From Dipylidium caninum (lineage: Eukaryota; Platyhelminthes; Cestoda; Cyclophyllidea; Dipylidiidae): 64,000 bases of DNA. Location of the stretch: the NCBI GenBank assembly GCA_017562135.1, contig QEYB01000221.1, positions 273,211 through 337,210 of the forward strand. Direction: 5' to 3'. The notes under the pieces are model-generated. The model saw only the letters and a program-made list of their open reading frames with translations. It was not told the origin of the DNA and searched no databases. Shown one piece after another: positions 38,801 through 52,535 of the stretch (its first letter is position 1; every line of letters begins with the position of its first letter). The position numbers and the translations under genes were made by a program.

Positions 38801-41800
38801 TACGATAATTTATCTGATTTTTGCCAGTATTTTATTATTCGCCTAACAGAAGTCACCAAACTAATTTTGTGCAGTCACTATAGACAAGAATATTCACTCA
38901 GGCTCGCTTAACACCTGGGAGAAAATTAATGTTCCCCTTGACATGCTATCGCATTTGGCATATGGTATATCTAAGAGACATTTAGGTGACATTTTATGCG
39001 GGGTCTCGACTTGCACAAATCCAATAGATTTTGCATAAAGATGTCTTTCCCCTGCCGGTAGATAGGAAAGTGGCCAGCGTGTCGGCATTTCCTAACACGA
39101 AATCACCAAACGTTACTTGATTAAGCATTTCTATCCTACCGAGCACATTTATTAGTTTTATAATCCACCTGCCAGATATCTTCTGCAGTATATTCCTCAG
39201 TTGAAAGCCTAAATGTTCTATGTCATCTCTTTCACTTTGCACAGTTAGTTCCATAGAACTATGGCGTCTGTTGGAGACATTTAGAGAAATGGGCTTACAC
39301 ATGACAGATCCAACTACGAGTTTAAACCGCCAAGGGACGGAACATCTCCTCAACCGAATCTACACGATAGTACCACCTCTGTGCATTGACAAGGGAGTTG
39401 CCTCGAGCGAAACGGGGACGCAACTGCTGATCGCCCAGGCCAGTGAAATACTCTTAGGCTGGCTAACCTACATCCTCGATCCAACCAATTGTGGTCGTTT
39501 GACTGTCAGTGGACTCAAAGTGGCCCTCTCCACCCTTGTTACAGGGAAACCAGTTGATAAATTCACTTGTGAGTTTATCTTTTTCTCTCATTTGATGGTC
39601 CTTATTTGTTGGTTTCACGTTAGACTACCCCTGTACACAAAAACAGCACAAACAGCCTAATTACACAAAACGGCATCAGCAATCGGAATTGCTGCATCTT
39701 TGTTAACTTTCCATCTTTAAGATGTTAAAATAGGGAGGAAATACATTGAGCCAGATGATTTTTGGTTGCTATTACCGTCCTCCCCCGAAGGCAGACAAAT
39801 TAATTGTCGTTCGCTCTTCATCCTCTCTTTCCTGCCCACTGTAATGCCACGGACTTCTAGAAACAATCATCAGCGCTAAAATTTTCTACTGAATTTCCAT
39901 GCACTTTGCAGCATTTATGACTGCTCTGCCTCCTTCCTATACACCATAAATTGTTCGGAATCAAAGTAATGTTACATTCTTAGACCGGTTCATCTGAACG
40001 TCTCCTAATAGGCAATTTATAAGGTGAATTTTTTGATAATACGCCCGCCTACTATTTCTTCCACCCGTGTGGTAATTGTCTGTCTAGAATCACACTGGTT
40101 TCTTATTATATTCTCTTCTAGCCTTACGAGTAGCACCAATCGCTCCACAAGTTCCCAAGTTAATATAGACTTCTATGACAAAGGAAATCTTCGTGTACGT
40201 TGGTATGCAGAGTTGCTAGATTGGAGGAGACATAGCATGCAAAAACGACTATAATAAGTTTCTGACAAAGAATACACCTAGTTTTGGCAGACTTTCGCCA
40301 TATCCGTATTGCAGCACCATCGAGACTCCTCTGAGTCGTTTCCTGGTTAACCCGCAATGGAGGTGGCCGAGTGCAGGCGTGGCATTTCGGTCTTGTTGCC
40401 ACCGCAAAAGTGTGGGGCACGACGATTGGAAATTAAGTAAAATTAACTGTTATTGGCCTCTTCGCCTCACAATGGCCGAGTTCCATTTGTGGTGGTGCAT
40501 ATCGGATAGATCCAATTTGCTGAGTCCTACGGATCCTTCCTCAATCAAAATCAAGTTGGAAGAATAGATAGGTAACATCCAAGTGTCAAATGACTATCAA
40601 TACTCGAATTTGTGTAACCTTGGTTACCTCGGGAATAATGTTACTTGCACTCAATAAATCTTCTACAACAATATCGTAAGAGTGAATAATGACAATAGAT
40701 TCCGAGATTTGATAGCCTGTATCTGCAAGTGAATATGGTGATGTACTCACACATCATGCTAGAGGAAACCAAACTTCTGTGAGGCGCGTCACTTGCCTTC
40801 ATCTAATTGAAACTAACTTCTTCCTCACACATTGAAACGTTAAACATGGGGTCTAGCAAATGTTAGACCGAATAGTGATGTCCCCCACTTGCGTGTCTTT
40901 CCTTGGCCTCTAGGAAACTTCACTGCCAAGCCACCGCGTGCACACCTCTTAACATTCTTTGACGAGACAACGTCGCCTGTTTCGAGGCAGGGGTTTGTAG
41001 AAGGGAGGTAGTAGTAATGAAAAATGTAACGTTTCTAGTTTATGTAAATAGTTTTTTTTTTAATATAAGGACATGGAAACTTATGTGAAAATGAACTGTA
41101 GACACTAAGGGGAGGACATTTTTTGAATCATTGGGTGAAAATCTACCTCCACACAATTAATTCGCAACTCCGTGTGTCTGCCTGTGTGCCCGCCTTCGAA
41201 ACAGCTGCCTTCGCATCTCTCAAAGGTCTATTTATAGGTAGGATAATAGATGCAACCCCTGCGGTCGGCCCGAAATTAGGCGCATACAAATGAAGCTACG
41301 CTAACAGGATCTTTCAGCATTTCCAACATAAGGTCTTCTGATACTGCGTCGAGATAGTCGGCGAAAGGCCCAAATGCGGAATCCCCATATTTTATCATCA
41401 AACCTAAGCCGTTCAAACTCTCCTCTGAGCTAAAAGATCGCAGTGGTTTGCATAATGTCATTAGCTTAAGGCTCAGAGTGGAATTCCTTGTGGTGCCAAG
41501 GGCTCCATGGTTAATAGGAAGGCCAAATCGTAGACTTTAAGAGACATTATTTTTGATGATCTACCTAGTCGATCCTCGGCTCGATTCGGACTTGAAAGGC
41601 TTTCCACCGATTCACGCGGTGCTGGGCGAGTAGATTGTAGAGTCCGTGATATTGTTACAGCTCCCGAGGTGACCGCCCCGTTATGCGAACATCCGTTTCT
41701 ACTACTTATTCGTTTGCACCTTGTTTGTCTCACCCCAATACCTTGGCGCAGTTTTGTACGCGCCCCTCTGAATTAACTGCGAACCTGTCGGCAAGTAAAA

Positions 41801-44800
41801 CACTTCTACTACTGAATACTCAAGCTTCAACTTCTCGATGGGGATTCGGTTGCCTCCTGTATAATGGTTTTTCTTCCCTGAACGAAATGCCCCGATTATG
41901 GCTTATTTCGTTGTGGAGTGGAGCAGAAGCCTTTCTGCGACACCGCCTCACAGTGCGTTTTCCGTGTCTGGTAGAGTGTTGCAAGGAACATCTGTTTAAT
42001 GGGAAGCCGACAAACAGGCGACTGTTAATACGCTGCTGTGTATGTCTAGAGAACTGTCTAGATTGGCATTAGTCAACGTTCTCTTCTTTACGTCCGGCAG
42101 ACCATCACAGTTTATTGGTGAACTCATCGGGAGTCCTACAACCTGAAAGGTTGGAGACCTACCTGCAGGAGCTTCTGTCTCTCGCGGTTGGGGTGTTCGA
42201 GGAGCCCAACTTTTCTTACAATTCTCAGACATCCAAGTTTCTCACTGGTGTAAGTTAATGCCGTATTTTTCAGTATTTCACGAAAAGGTATATAATGAGG
42301 ATCTTATTAGTATGCCAGTGTTTTGTCGGTTGTCGAATGTATGCATACAAAGTAAAATGAGATATGCGTGATGACGTGCGGACTGGAAGATGGAGACCCT
42401 AGGCGTCCACCAGCCCTACCTAGCCTTAATGGTTTGATTGGGACCGCAAAGGCATTTACTTTAGGACCACCGATTTGGGTTAATTTGAGCCGAAAATCGG
42501 CGCAAGTGAAGGAAGTGAGACAGAAGCAAGCCACTGAATCTCGTCGTTTTATCATCGCGGTTGCAAAGTAGGCTCTTGAGAAGGGAGGAAGAGGTCGTTG
42601 TTGAATTTATGGACAGGCAAATAAGCATAATTCATCCGAAATTTTCTTCCTTTTTCCTAAAAAATGCCCACTACAGAAGTCGAGAACAATTACACTGGAA
42701 GAGTTTTTGGAGCGAATGCTGGCAGAGCCCGGACCACAATCATTCAGTTGGCTCAAAGTATTCCACCGTCTCGGGATAGTGGAGAACGGTAAAACGTCCA
42801 TTCATCTCTTTTCTGTGTCCGTAGTACCATGAGCAGGAACTTTAAATAAATTTTTTCAGCCAGCTACCTTAATGTACACAGTATAGAAAGAAGAAAGGGG
42901 ATTCGGTCACTCGTTAACTGGACAACGGAAGCGTTGCGTACTTGCGAATCCCTATACATGGAAGCGTACTTCTCACCACAGACCAAATCATGTGAAATGA
43001 GGCTAGAGGTCACTGATAGCTACCTCGTTCGAGTAGCTACCCTCACCCCTCTCAAAATGTTGGCGTGGCCTGAATCAGGAGCATAGTTGCCAAGACAATC
43101 TTTACATCGAAATACATGCTGCAATCCAGACTCTTTCTCGTTGCACGTGGTGACAACATCACAAAACTATAAATGAGGTTGAGCCATTATGTGTGGCGGG
43201 AGAGGAAACTCCGTAAGACCTACGGACCTCGTGAAGACCAGTTGACAATGCAATAAGATGATGGAGTCTTAAGGAGCGATATATTCGTCCGACAAATAAG
43301 AAATTAGCCAGCCTGTACCAGGATACAGTCTCTCCACACAACTGCTTGAACAGCTACAACTTAAGCTATTCTCCACCGTCACAACTCGCCATAAGGTGAG
43401 GTGTTCAGGGGATGCAGTGGAAATGCTCTTTGAAACGTCGACTTCCTAACTCCGACTACTTTTTGTGCAAACTGTGACGGAAGTCAACCCGGACGTCACT
43501 GAAATGTTAATTCAAATGAACTCAGAATCAATGCACAGCAGGTGACAGTAACAAAATTGTATTTAGTCTGCAAATACAAACACTGACCTCACTTCTAATC
43601 TCTGATCACGTTATTTGCCGGTGGTCCCTGCATCCTATCCCACAGGGCCTCTTGCGTTACTTAGTAAAATAGATCCGCCGGACACAAAGTAAAATGTTCT
43701 TTCTGTAGCCTACTACCTTCCTCACTGACGATGAGCCTTTTATATTTTCCATTCACGCAGTACAACACCCCCTGAAGTGTGAAGGATGCAAGAGGGAGCC
43801 GATCGTGGGACTACGATACAAATGCACCCGCTGTCTGCGATATAACCTGTGTCAGGACTGCTTCTGGACTGGAATTACCACGGATTCGCACACTAATAGT
43901 CACGATGTGAAGGAGTACACATCAGCAACGGTGGGTTGTGTAGATGGTGTAGTTTTAAATGAAGATCAAGGTGATGTAAATCCACTTTTTGAGCCTTTAA
44001 TAGAGCTGATAAGACGAGTGATAATGCGAGGACAAGCAGTACTGTGAGACATGGAACTTGCATTTCTAGTGAACATGATGTTTCAGAAAACTCATTCAAG
44101 ACAGTTCGGTCACTCTTTGCGGAAGTCTTTCCAATTTGGACGACAGCAAAGCCTGCCAACAGGACAGACCGCTCTGGCGACGTTACAGCAGCAACAGCAG
44201 CAGCAGCAACAACAACAACACATGGCGCACACAATGGTAGCAGTTCGGCCACCTCACCAAGCTCCTTTCGCATCCTTTCCTCAATATCGCTTTTATCGGC
44301 AGAATTTGCCGTCTGCGGTGCTCCAGTCGGCCGGTTTGTCTCCAACCTTCTACTACTCCGTACCTACGCCCGCGCCCATTGGTCTGCCTCGACCACCACC
44401 TACACCAGTTATGCAGACGCGAGCCTTTCACCGAGCCACTTCCGTTCCTCTCCAATCTCAGCCGCCACCGACACAGCCACCCCCGCCTCAGCCATTACAA
44501 CCATCACCGTCACAAATACCGAAACCACAGCAAACATTCTTCTCACCGGCTTTCGTCGCTACCACTGTCCCGCCTCTGCCACCTCCCGGAAGAGGTAGTT
44601 CTTTTTTGGTGTGATGCAGCGAAGAGTAAACCCGAATGAAATCTCTCCGTTTCTTTTTGCCCCTCTCGCCTACTTGGTCACCCGCCAAATGACTTTAGCA
44701 ACAATTCCATATTTCCGCCTTACGTCTGAGCTTGTCCACTGTGGGCGTGTATGGAAATACACGCGAGAGAAATAGAGTAGAGGACATGACTGCAGGCTCC

Positions 44801-47800
44801 TGATGCCCACAGGCTTCATGTAAGACGCTCTTTGCGAAGACATTCATGTCATCTTGCAGACGACTTAAGGCAGGTGGATTCCGATTAGAGTAGCTGGAAG
44901 AAGAGACGAACACCACCGAAGTCGACGCATTTGCGAGTATGTATCACAATAGTATACACGAAAAGGGAAAATATTTGTTTCCAAAGTCTACCGGTGCTTT
45001 CATCACGCCTAACTGTCTTCTGCGTCGCAGGGAGACAAATTTGGTCGTTTCCGTAAATAGAAAGGCGTTTGGCAACATTTAAGCATTGTGGCAAATAGGT
45101 ATATAGGTAAGAAGACTTAATGTTCTCCCTTACCAGAACACAATAAGCGAAGCGTTCACGCTGCGCGCGAGCGGTGGTCGAATTTTAAGGCTTTCGACTT
45201 ACATGTGGAGAATGATGAACGTCGAGACTGCGTCTCGCGTTCACACTTAAACTGACCGTAATAGTATGTCGAGTGGTACAGACGCTTGCGGGAGGACACA
45301 TGCGGGCAGAGGTGGCACATTATGAATCTTCCGCCAGCCGCGGATCACAACGCATCTTGTGTATGGCTTCAATTCAGATGCAGATTCGCTTATTTATTAC
45401 TCCTCCCGGGAGAGCGCCTCGCTTGGTAGTTTCACCTAACCCAAACCAAATACACCTTCAATGAAAAAGTAGATAAACCGTGTGTCCCTCTTGTCGGTTA
45501 AGATTCGGTGGCCCCAGTGACAGCTCCGCGTGCAGCGAATATGCCGAGGCAACAGATTGCGTCACATTGCCACCCATCAACCACACAGAATCCGATGCCA
45601 AGGCAACAACTCTCCTCCACCTCCGCTCCTTCTCATCTCCAAATTCAGCCTTCCGCCGACGACGACATTGGTCCATCAGGCGGCTTGTCCACCACACCAA
45701 CCACTGTTACCTATTGTCCAATTGTGTGAGTGATGTACTTTCTGCCCTTCTCCTTTGCCCCAGTCAAGTAAGACTGTGGAAGGGCGGAAAGTTAACCTCG
45801 ATGCACGGTTTTTCACCCTCTTTGGGGATGCACAATGGCAGTGGTGTATGGGGAGAAGGGAAGTCTCCTCCTCGGCGTACGGTGTGGGCCTCTTTCGCAT
45901 TGACCGCCAACTTGGGTGCTGCCGCTCCCTGAATGAAGATCAAGCATCCTATTTACTTTTATTGGGAAAATGTGCGCATTTCCGATCAAGTGCGCGTTTT
46001 CGATGTGTGCTCTGCTCAACTTGGAAGTTAAGTGCGAAGCGTTATCCTACACCAAGAGGGAGGAATGACCAGTTAACCCTCGGGACATGGCATACATAAG
46101 CCTTGTTGCAAGTGAGTAGTACAGCGGGGTAACCGTCGCTGCATGAGACGAAGAAGCAAGATCAAGGCGTAGCATATATATCTCCGCTGCGGTGAGAATG
46201 CATTGACTTAAGTTCGAAAAGGCAGTTGCGTCTATTCTGCCTACTCGTAGCCCAAACATCTAATTCCCCGGCCTCCTAGTCCATACCGATATTGTCTATC
46301 TTAGTGGCGATGCCGCAGATGTTGATTGCATTTCCTGTCTTACGGTTTCATGCTGCGGTTGGCACAGAGGTCCAAAGGGTTCCTTAATTCAGGAGAGAAG
46401 AAAGAGTCTCGTGGGTTGTGACCTTGTTCACCTAATGCCTCCCGCAACATGTGAATACGTGTGGTTTTGTTCGCTTGGTCTCGATCTTTTCAAATTGGAG
46501 TAAAATCTCGTATGCACAACGTCACATATCAGTAGATCATTTAACCTACTCAAACGGTCCCATAGGTGAAGGTTTAGAGGTGGTGAAAAAAAAGGCCTAA
46601 GGTCATGCTTGTAAGCTTGAATGAATAAACAGCCAAATTGCACTCTTGATTGTGTGTCTCGTATCACCTTCATGGCTTACGCCTTGGTCAGATCCACAGG
46701 CGGACAGCCGGATGTAGATTCCGCGGGTACATCGAAGAACTTGGCAGATGGTACGATGGCAAGGCAACACAACCAACAGTCGATGCAGCAGGAGTTGCGC
46801 CCAGTAGAAGACGGTCTCTTCAGGCAGGTAGCGGCTCAACCCGGTTGCGAGCACACCGATGAACACAAGATGATCTCGAATTACGCAGCTCGATTGGTCG
46901 CGTCTAGAACACCACCTGGAAAGGTAAGTCTCAGGAACAGAAGCACTGTAACCACCAAGGGAGATCTGTGCTTTCTACAGACTGACGAAGTCACCTTGAG
47001 GACGCATCTGAAGGCCCGGAGGCAGAGTAAGGAGCGGTGTTGTTGGTCAACTATCTCGGTTGTGATGCGTTCTCAAGCCTCAACCGTTAATGTGGCCTTA
47101 TTTCGCCGACAATTCGTTCTGCAAGCATTGCCGCTCTGTGACAAGCTCTTCCCCTCAGCTATCATGTCCGTTACTCTCGACATTTTCCACACTCGCCTAA
47201 AGTGTGTGCTCGTAACGGTGCAGGTGATCTGATAGCCCCTAGCCTCCATTCGAGTGCCATTCCCTTCTACACACGTGGAGCGGAATTAACATTTCGAGCT
47301 GAGCAGAAGACTTATCGACTTCTTCGTCTCGTGTCACGCAGAATTGGTGGCACTGACAAAGAGAAGTGGTCAAATCTGCCCTGGGTGAGCAGGGGGGAAG
47401 GATGGGTTGTACGTAACGATGGAAGGCCTAGAGCAGGAGACGAAGAGAGAGTGACTGGACGCCTGGTTAACAGTCTACCTGATACAGGTATAGAACTTCG
47501 GTATTTCACCAGATGTTAACGTAAAATATTTCGCTGTCAACATAAAACGTCGGTGCCTCACATCTTGGTTGGAGTTTATTCTGATTTTGCCTCCATGTGC
47601 ACGCTTTTCAGGGCACAACCGACGTCGTCGTCTCATCGCAATCGCAACGAGAACTTGTAGCTCAGTTGGAAGCCAAAAACAGGTAAGGCGTCTTTACTCT
47701 GCACTTGCACGTGGTCACACTGCGCGTTTGTTGTCAGTGTGTGCGGTAACTATCGCGAGAGTGAAACGATGTCCTCCATGAACGAAGAGAGTACCTCCCA

Positions 47801-50800
47801 GCTGTCGAACGATTAAATATGGAATGTCATGCGACGAGAGCCTGCATCTCCACTTGATACTTTTTTTACGTAACTGCGTCTGCTTGTGGAAATACACTTA
47901 TTGCCATGTCCATGCATTTGATGTCTGAGGATAAGGCTTTCGCTGAGCCGGTATGGAGGTGTCCACCGTGTTCAGACTGGGAGTAACCTTGCCCACTCAC
48001 CTTCCAGGAGAAATAAGATAGCACCTCACCATCGTCGATTTGCCCCCTTCCGCCAACTCATTGAATGTGAGCTATAACCAATGCCTCTGATCACACGGTA
48101 TTTCCCCTTAGTCGCGCAGACACATGATCGCTACACGAACCGAGAGAAGTTTAAACAGCTGCAGGATGATCCATTGCCGCGGTTGAATGTAACGGCATTT
48201 TCCGATGGCTCATGAGTCCGTCCAGGACTGTTGTCACCTAGTTATGTTAAGGGAAGAGGAGAACTACTTTGTTGGTCTCCGAGAAGCCTGACGGATAAGC
48301 ATTCTGCACACTGTGCTACACAAATGTTTGGGACGAATGGCGATATCATTCGATGCCCACTGAACTAGCAGCATTGGGGTGGCGGTATTTCACGACTCTC
48401 TGCAGATTCGTTGATTTGCTCCGATTCAGATGCGTTGAGCGAGATGCCGTCTCACCATGACACGCAGAGTAATTGGTGGCTCCCTTGTACCGAGCGCCAT
48501 TTGTCACGCCGTATTCACCTGCTCTGCCGTCCATCCTACGCGTGGTTTAAGCCGGGCGTTTGCCTCGGCGGTAGAGCACCTGGAGAGATGTGTTGCTAAC
48601 CGCCGTGATGTGACATTTTAGGGAGATCCTAATGGAAATACAGCGCTTAAAGATGGAGCAAATGAATCAGTCAACGTTACTGGCTGGAGCGATGCGTGAT
48701 AGTGCAATGAAGGTGCCTCCTTCAAGTATCATGCAACCGCTAGCTTCCAGCGGCCGATATGGAGGATCCCAAACTGGTGGCCGAGCTCAATGCTCTTCGC
48801 CAACGCAAGTCTGAACTGGAGGCAAGAATGAACGACTTACAGGTCAGTCTGGATGGGTGGGTCGAGGTATCAGTGGTGCTGGTTTTCGTGGAGAGGAGTT
48901 GGTCTCCGGGCTTCCCACTTCCTGTCCACTGGCAGTGAGGCGGTTTACCTCTACACTACGTACTCTCCATTGACTGTCAATTATGCACTGATTCAGGCAG
49001 TAGAAGGGTCGATTCAGTGACCCAACCTAGCAACTAGTCGTGATAATTTGATTAGAGGGAGGCGACTGTCCAAATGTCTCAATCGTGCTGCGATGTATTC
49101 GTCCAGTTGGGGCGAATGCAACGAAGTGGGACGAGGTCGAGGACGAGGCGAAATAAGACATGTGAATCGGAAACAAATAATGCATCTGTACTATGTTCCA
49201 ATCACTAAGGAAAATGAGCCTAGAAAGTTGACCTGAACTGGGTCATATTATATGACTTCACCATCCTCATCACCGTTATGGCAGACGCCGTCGAGAAGAC
49301 GTGAGAAGGTTGCAGTTCGATCACTGTGACAGCATTGCTCCGTTCACGTCTATCCAGCTGCAAGTGAAATTCTCAGTGACTTGCCAGAGGTTTCTGTCAA
49401 CCGTCTAAGCAGAATAGAGGGAGTCCACGTGAACGTGAGCCAAGGCGAGAGCGAGGGACTGGCAGGAGGAAGGAGGGATTAATGGGGTGATGGACTGAGG
49501 GAGCTAGGAATCACGCGTTCAACTGTCTGCCACTACAGGGCAACCGGCGTGATTTGACGATCCAACTGGAGACACTGATGCGTCTGCTGAAAACCAGTTC
49601 AAGGCCAAGATGGGCAAACCAAATGAGGATGCGACTTTCGGTCTTGCATACCATCAGCAAAATTACCACACACGACCCAGAACGGCAAACGCAGTCTTAC
49701 CGCGACGAAGTTGCAGTCTTATTCGACGTAGCAGTGGAACGCGCGCCTCCTTGGAAGGCCTCGTCAGCGATACAGGCCTTCGGAGAAGTGTGGATGCGGA
49801 GTCCAAGCTCAGCACACCTGGCATACACGACCAGCTGGTGGGGAAATACGATGTCGCTACAGAGGAGGCGAGGCAACAATCGTCTTCTCCTCTCTCCACA
49901 GCATCAGATGGCAAGTGATGTTGCGCACAAAAGTCGACCACGCAACCTCTCGCATTCCGTCGGACCTGTCACGGGCGCTCTGCTCAGAGGAAATTCCGTC
50001 AACAAACCAGTGAGACATTTGATTTTCGCAAACCTGTGCAAATTCACAACCACTCAAAGAATTTCTGACCTCGCAGAATAATGGCAGTTCAGTGCTCTAG
50101 ACTGGTCTTGTGGGTTGCAGGAGCGGAGAATGGATGGGTGGATGGATGGATGGGTGGGTGGGTGGGTGGGTGGATGACAGGAAATCCCGCCTGCCTCATT
50201 TGTAGTGCACTTTTCCGGCAAAATTGGGATGCGGAATGCATAGTCTTGTGGGTTTTGGGCACATTTGACGGGAGGAGGCACACTTTTTGCGAAAACTAGG
50301 CATTCCGCCTAATTGTCACTCGGCTAATAGTATTGCAAGTTAGTCACTGCGTTTAGTGAAGTAGCCGATGAACCGAAAGACTTCCCCTCCCCTCCTCCGC
50401 ATTGCGTGTTTCGCTGCGTGGAAGAGGACGCTGGCACCGTAGTACGCAAGGGCTGCGGAACTCAACGCATTTTCCATGCATGTTCGGAGGCCTGCATGGC
50501 CTCGCGGCCCTCACGTGGGCTTATTCGCCGGGATAGGGGAGAGCACCCACAGGAGCTCTTCCAGTTGACATACTTTCTGAGGATAGTCAGGTGCAGGTGC
50601 TGAAACCAACGGGGTGTTGTGCTCGTCAGCTTGCCCTTCCTTCTTCTTGCCTGTGCGCTGTTGTACCCATCGTCTGACAGGCAGTAACGGTGAGGCAGCG
50701 CTCCTCAGTTAGACGATCACTTGTAGCCCCTTTGACTAGCTTGTGTTTCGCCAGTCTTAGTAGATGCCGCGCATACCCTACTGGTCTGAAGTCAGTCGTC

Positions 50801-52535
50801 ACCAAACTCAATCTGTCCGTTTGCCTCTGCACGATCTGTTGCCTGGCCTCCTGTACTGTGCCGGTTTATGTGTCTTGCTAAGTACTCATCCATGCTCCTA
50901 TTTGCTACTACTTCATCACCTCTCGTACACCGAACTCACATGAGAAGAAGGAGTGCAAAATGCGTTTTATTGTGACAGGGGACGTCTGTGATAGGTACGT
51001 GGCAAGGATACCCAAGTGTGTCGGGGACGGGGCGCGGAGGCGGTCTACATGCCTGATTCAAACCGTGGTGTCACTCACGAACCCAGAGACCGAACACCGG
51101 CCAGCAGGTATGTTTAGACACCTTCTCTCTCACTTCTTCCTGACCAATAAACCTTCACACACCGTCTTTCTGACCAGAGGACAGGACAAATGGTAACACG
51201 CCAATAATTGGTTTCCTGTTTTCCGTGGGAAGCAAGTAGGCCATTATTGCGGAAGCCAGTTCATCGTATATGTCCCCTGTCTCTGCCTTAACTTAGATGT
51301 TTCCGTATTATTCCATCCAACCGCTGGAGACGCGGCGATCGAGTTATATGAGTTGCGTGTGAAACCGTTAGGACACATACACACAGACACACTCAAGCAC
51401 TCGGAGAGGTAGTTGTACACGTATGCGTAGAGCCACACGCATGCAATACTTGAAGGCAAGACCCAAGCCGGGGAAATTGGCAACGATTAGTGCCACCCTT
51501 GTAATGCGGCCCCATTGTTACTCGTTCATTTCGCAAAACGCAGACATACCAGCGCATACGTGGGCATAAGGTCAGGAGACGGTCCTTTTAATCTTCCATG
51601 CCATCACTTCGAACAATTTGTTGTCATGCCACTCTTTCGTTTCTATATCACACAGAGGCACTTCTAGTGGCACTGCCTCGCTGCCCCACTCTCTCGAGAG
51701 TTGCCAACACGCCTCCAAAGTCACTGTGCAACTAAGTGACAGTCAGCGCGACTCGGATGCCAGACTACACGAATCCTTGGTAAGAGCCTGCGTTTACGCG
51801 TGTTCTTTCACTCGCCCTATCGGATACGTTAGCACGGAGTCTTCCCCTACCCTTGACTACCGAACTCAAGTGTATTGCGACGGTTGCTTTGGCAGACGAC
51901 ACCACTGGTGCTGGTAGTATGCGAACTAATGTGACGGAGGCCGCGAATTCGAGCAGAATCAGCATGACTGCATGAGTTGCGCTCTTGGAGAGTCGAGGTA
52001 GACGTGCGTATGTTTGGTGGAATGCAGGGTAAAAGGCGTGAGTGTGGAGAAGTAGCATCACCTCAGGGAAAACGAATTACCGGGCAGTGTGTGAAGACTT
52101 TGCCTTCCCCTGCATAGCCTGTATCTGTGAGAAGTCAACAGCGTCTCACTATATTGGACGGAGTGGGGAGTGGAGAACGAGTGTCTGCTGATTCAGACAG
52201 TGCTGAGTCACGTGAGATCATGCGACGACGACCCTTCAACTGTGCTGCGGCATTCGAGTCCCCCGGGAGGTTCTGCCTCTGCCATTGCCTCGGGTGATGC
52301 CTATCTCTACTCGGACCCCGAGATGTTGGGTTCGGGATGGCAAGACGGTATCGGCGGACGGAGAAACCTGTTGAAGTCGACAGAGGAAGCAAATGTTGTC
52401 ACGACTGCCGGCAGTGCGGTCAATGAACAGACCTCCAGCGTCACCGTAGTCTCTGCTCCTGGGGCTAGTGCGCCAGTCAACGGTATGCCACCCTTCGGTG
52501 CCAAGACTCATAAAAGAAGACCACGGAGAACGTGA
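35885..52535 (+). CDS. DTN: Dystrobrevin, 14 exons, two frameshifts in 3' exons
   Basis: Dystrobrevin is a cytoplasmic member of the dystrophin-glycoprotein complex that binds dystrophin through coiled coils. Exons: 35885-36098, 36673-36753, 39245-39568, 42101-42249, 42677-42788, 43761-43930, 44087-44594, 45518-45725, 46692-46923, 47612-47682, 48622-48842, 49539-49914, 51656-51779, 52197-52535. Exons 1-10 join in phase. Exons 2-5 carry the EF-hand-like region (IRFAAYRTASKLRYIQKRTL; ILDPTNCGRLTVSGLKVALS; LVNSSGVLQPERLETYLQEL). Exon 6 is a ZZ zinc finger (CEGCKREPIVGLRYKCTRC, then CQDCFW and two His). Exon 7 has GHSLRKSF and a Gln/Pro-rich linker. Exons 9-12 give the coiled coil (DEHKMISNYAARL; SQRELVAQLEAKNR; ILMEIQRLKMEQM; LVAELNALRQRKSELEARM; LTIQLETLMRLLK). 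Exon 11 carries one extra base between about 48700 and 48765; exon 12 lacks one near 49585. The model is about 1043 codons, longer than vertebrate forms because of the linker. Exons 13-14 are supported by phase only. Confidence 0.93.
37502..37795 (-). other. GC-richer island with an open frame and three CCAAT boxes in dystrobrevin intron 2
   Basis: Inside the AT-rich 2.5-kb second intron lies a sharply GC-richer island. Its minus strand is open for 97 codons or less, with an acidic run (HHGDDDGDNEGNDDVDYHA) and a basic stretch; no family is recognised. The same DNA carries three ATTGGcTG/ATTGGTTGG motifs on the plus strand (near 37517, 37553 and 37630), i.e. inverted CCAAT boxes. It may be a nested antisense exon or an internal promoter. 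Neither is proven. Confidence 0.35.
44186..44218 (+). repeat. CAG/CAA repeat coding 11 glutamines in dystrobrevin exon 7
   Basis: Eleven consecutive CAG or CAA codons follow ...ATL in the linker after the ZZ finger. The mixed codons suggest a fairly stable tract. Because of this and nearby ACC/CCA-rich DNA, other frames of the exon are also open, but only one is in phase with exons 6 and 8. Confidence 0.9.
49963..50908 (+). repeat. Left arm of a ~0.93-kb inverted repeat (in dystrobrevin intron 12)
   Basis: This arm matches the reverse complement of about 54138-55058 along nearly its whole length, for example gacctgtcacgggcgctctg here against gacctgccactggcgctctg in the other arm. It begins about 50 nt after the exon 12 donor. 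Weak similarity may extend a little further at both ends. No long open frame or transposase-like sequence is seen. Several hundred bases in the middle are identical; most differences are single-base indels in base runs. Confidence 0.95.
50131..50175 (+). repeat. GGAT/GGGT simple repeat inside the left arm
   Basis: This is an imperfect tandem array of TGGA and TGGG tetramers. The complementary array lies in the right arm at about 54860-54903 with a different unit order, as expected for a fast-changing microsatellite. Confidence 0.9.

Noticed and set aside
44044..44639. Two further long plus-strand frames (to 184 codons) and a minus-strand frame overlapping dystrobrevin exon 7, as a possible overlapping gene
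   Set aside because: The exon is rich in CAG, CCA and ACC triplets, which leave all frames open. Only one frame is in phase with exons 6 and 8 and contains the family motif GHSLRKSF.
45121..45464. An extra dystrobrevin exon after the acceptor at about 45136
   Set aside because: The acceptor looks fair and a frame is open, but exons 7 and 8 already join in phase without it, and no family similarity is seen.
26000..46000. A join between two unrelated contigs to explain the composition change
   Set aside because: Dystrobrevin runs in phase from exon 3 (39.2 kb) to exon 10 (47.7 kb) with family-like spacing, so the sequence is continuous across the change.
49554..50081. A 175-codon plus-strand frame from exon 12 into the left repeat arm
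   Set aside because: It starts in the true frame (LETLMRLLK) but then reads out of frame after a missing base; the other frame meets the exon 12 donor in the phase needed by exon 13.
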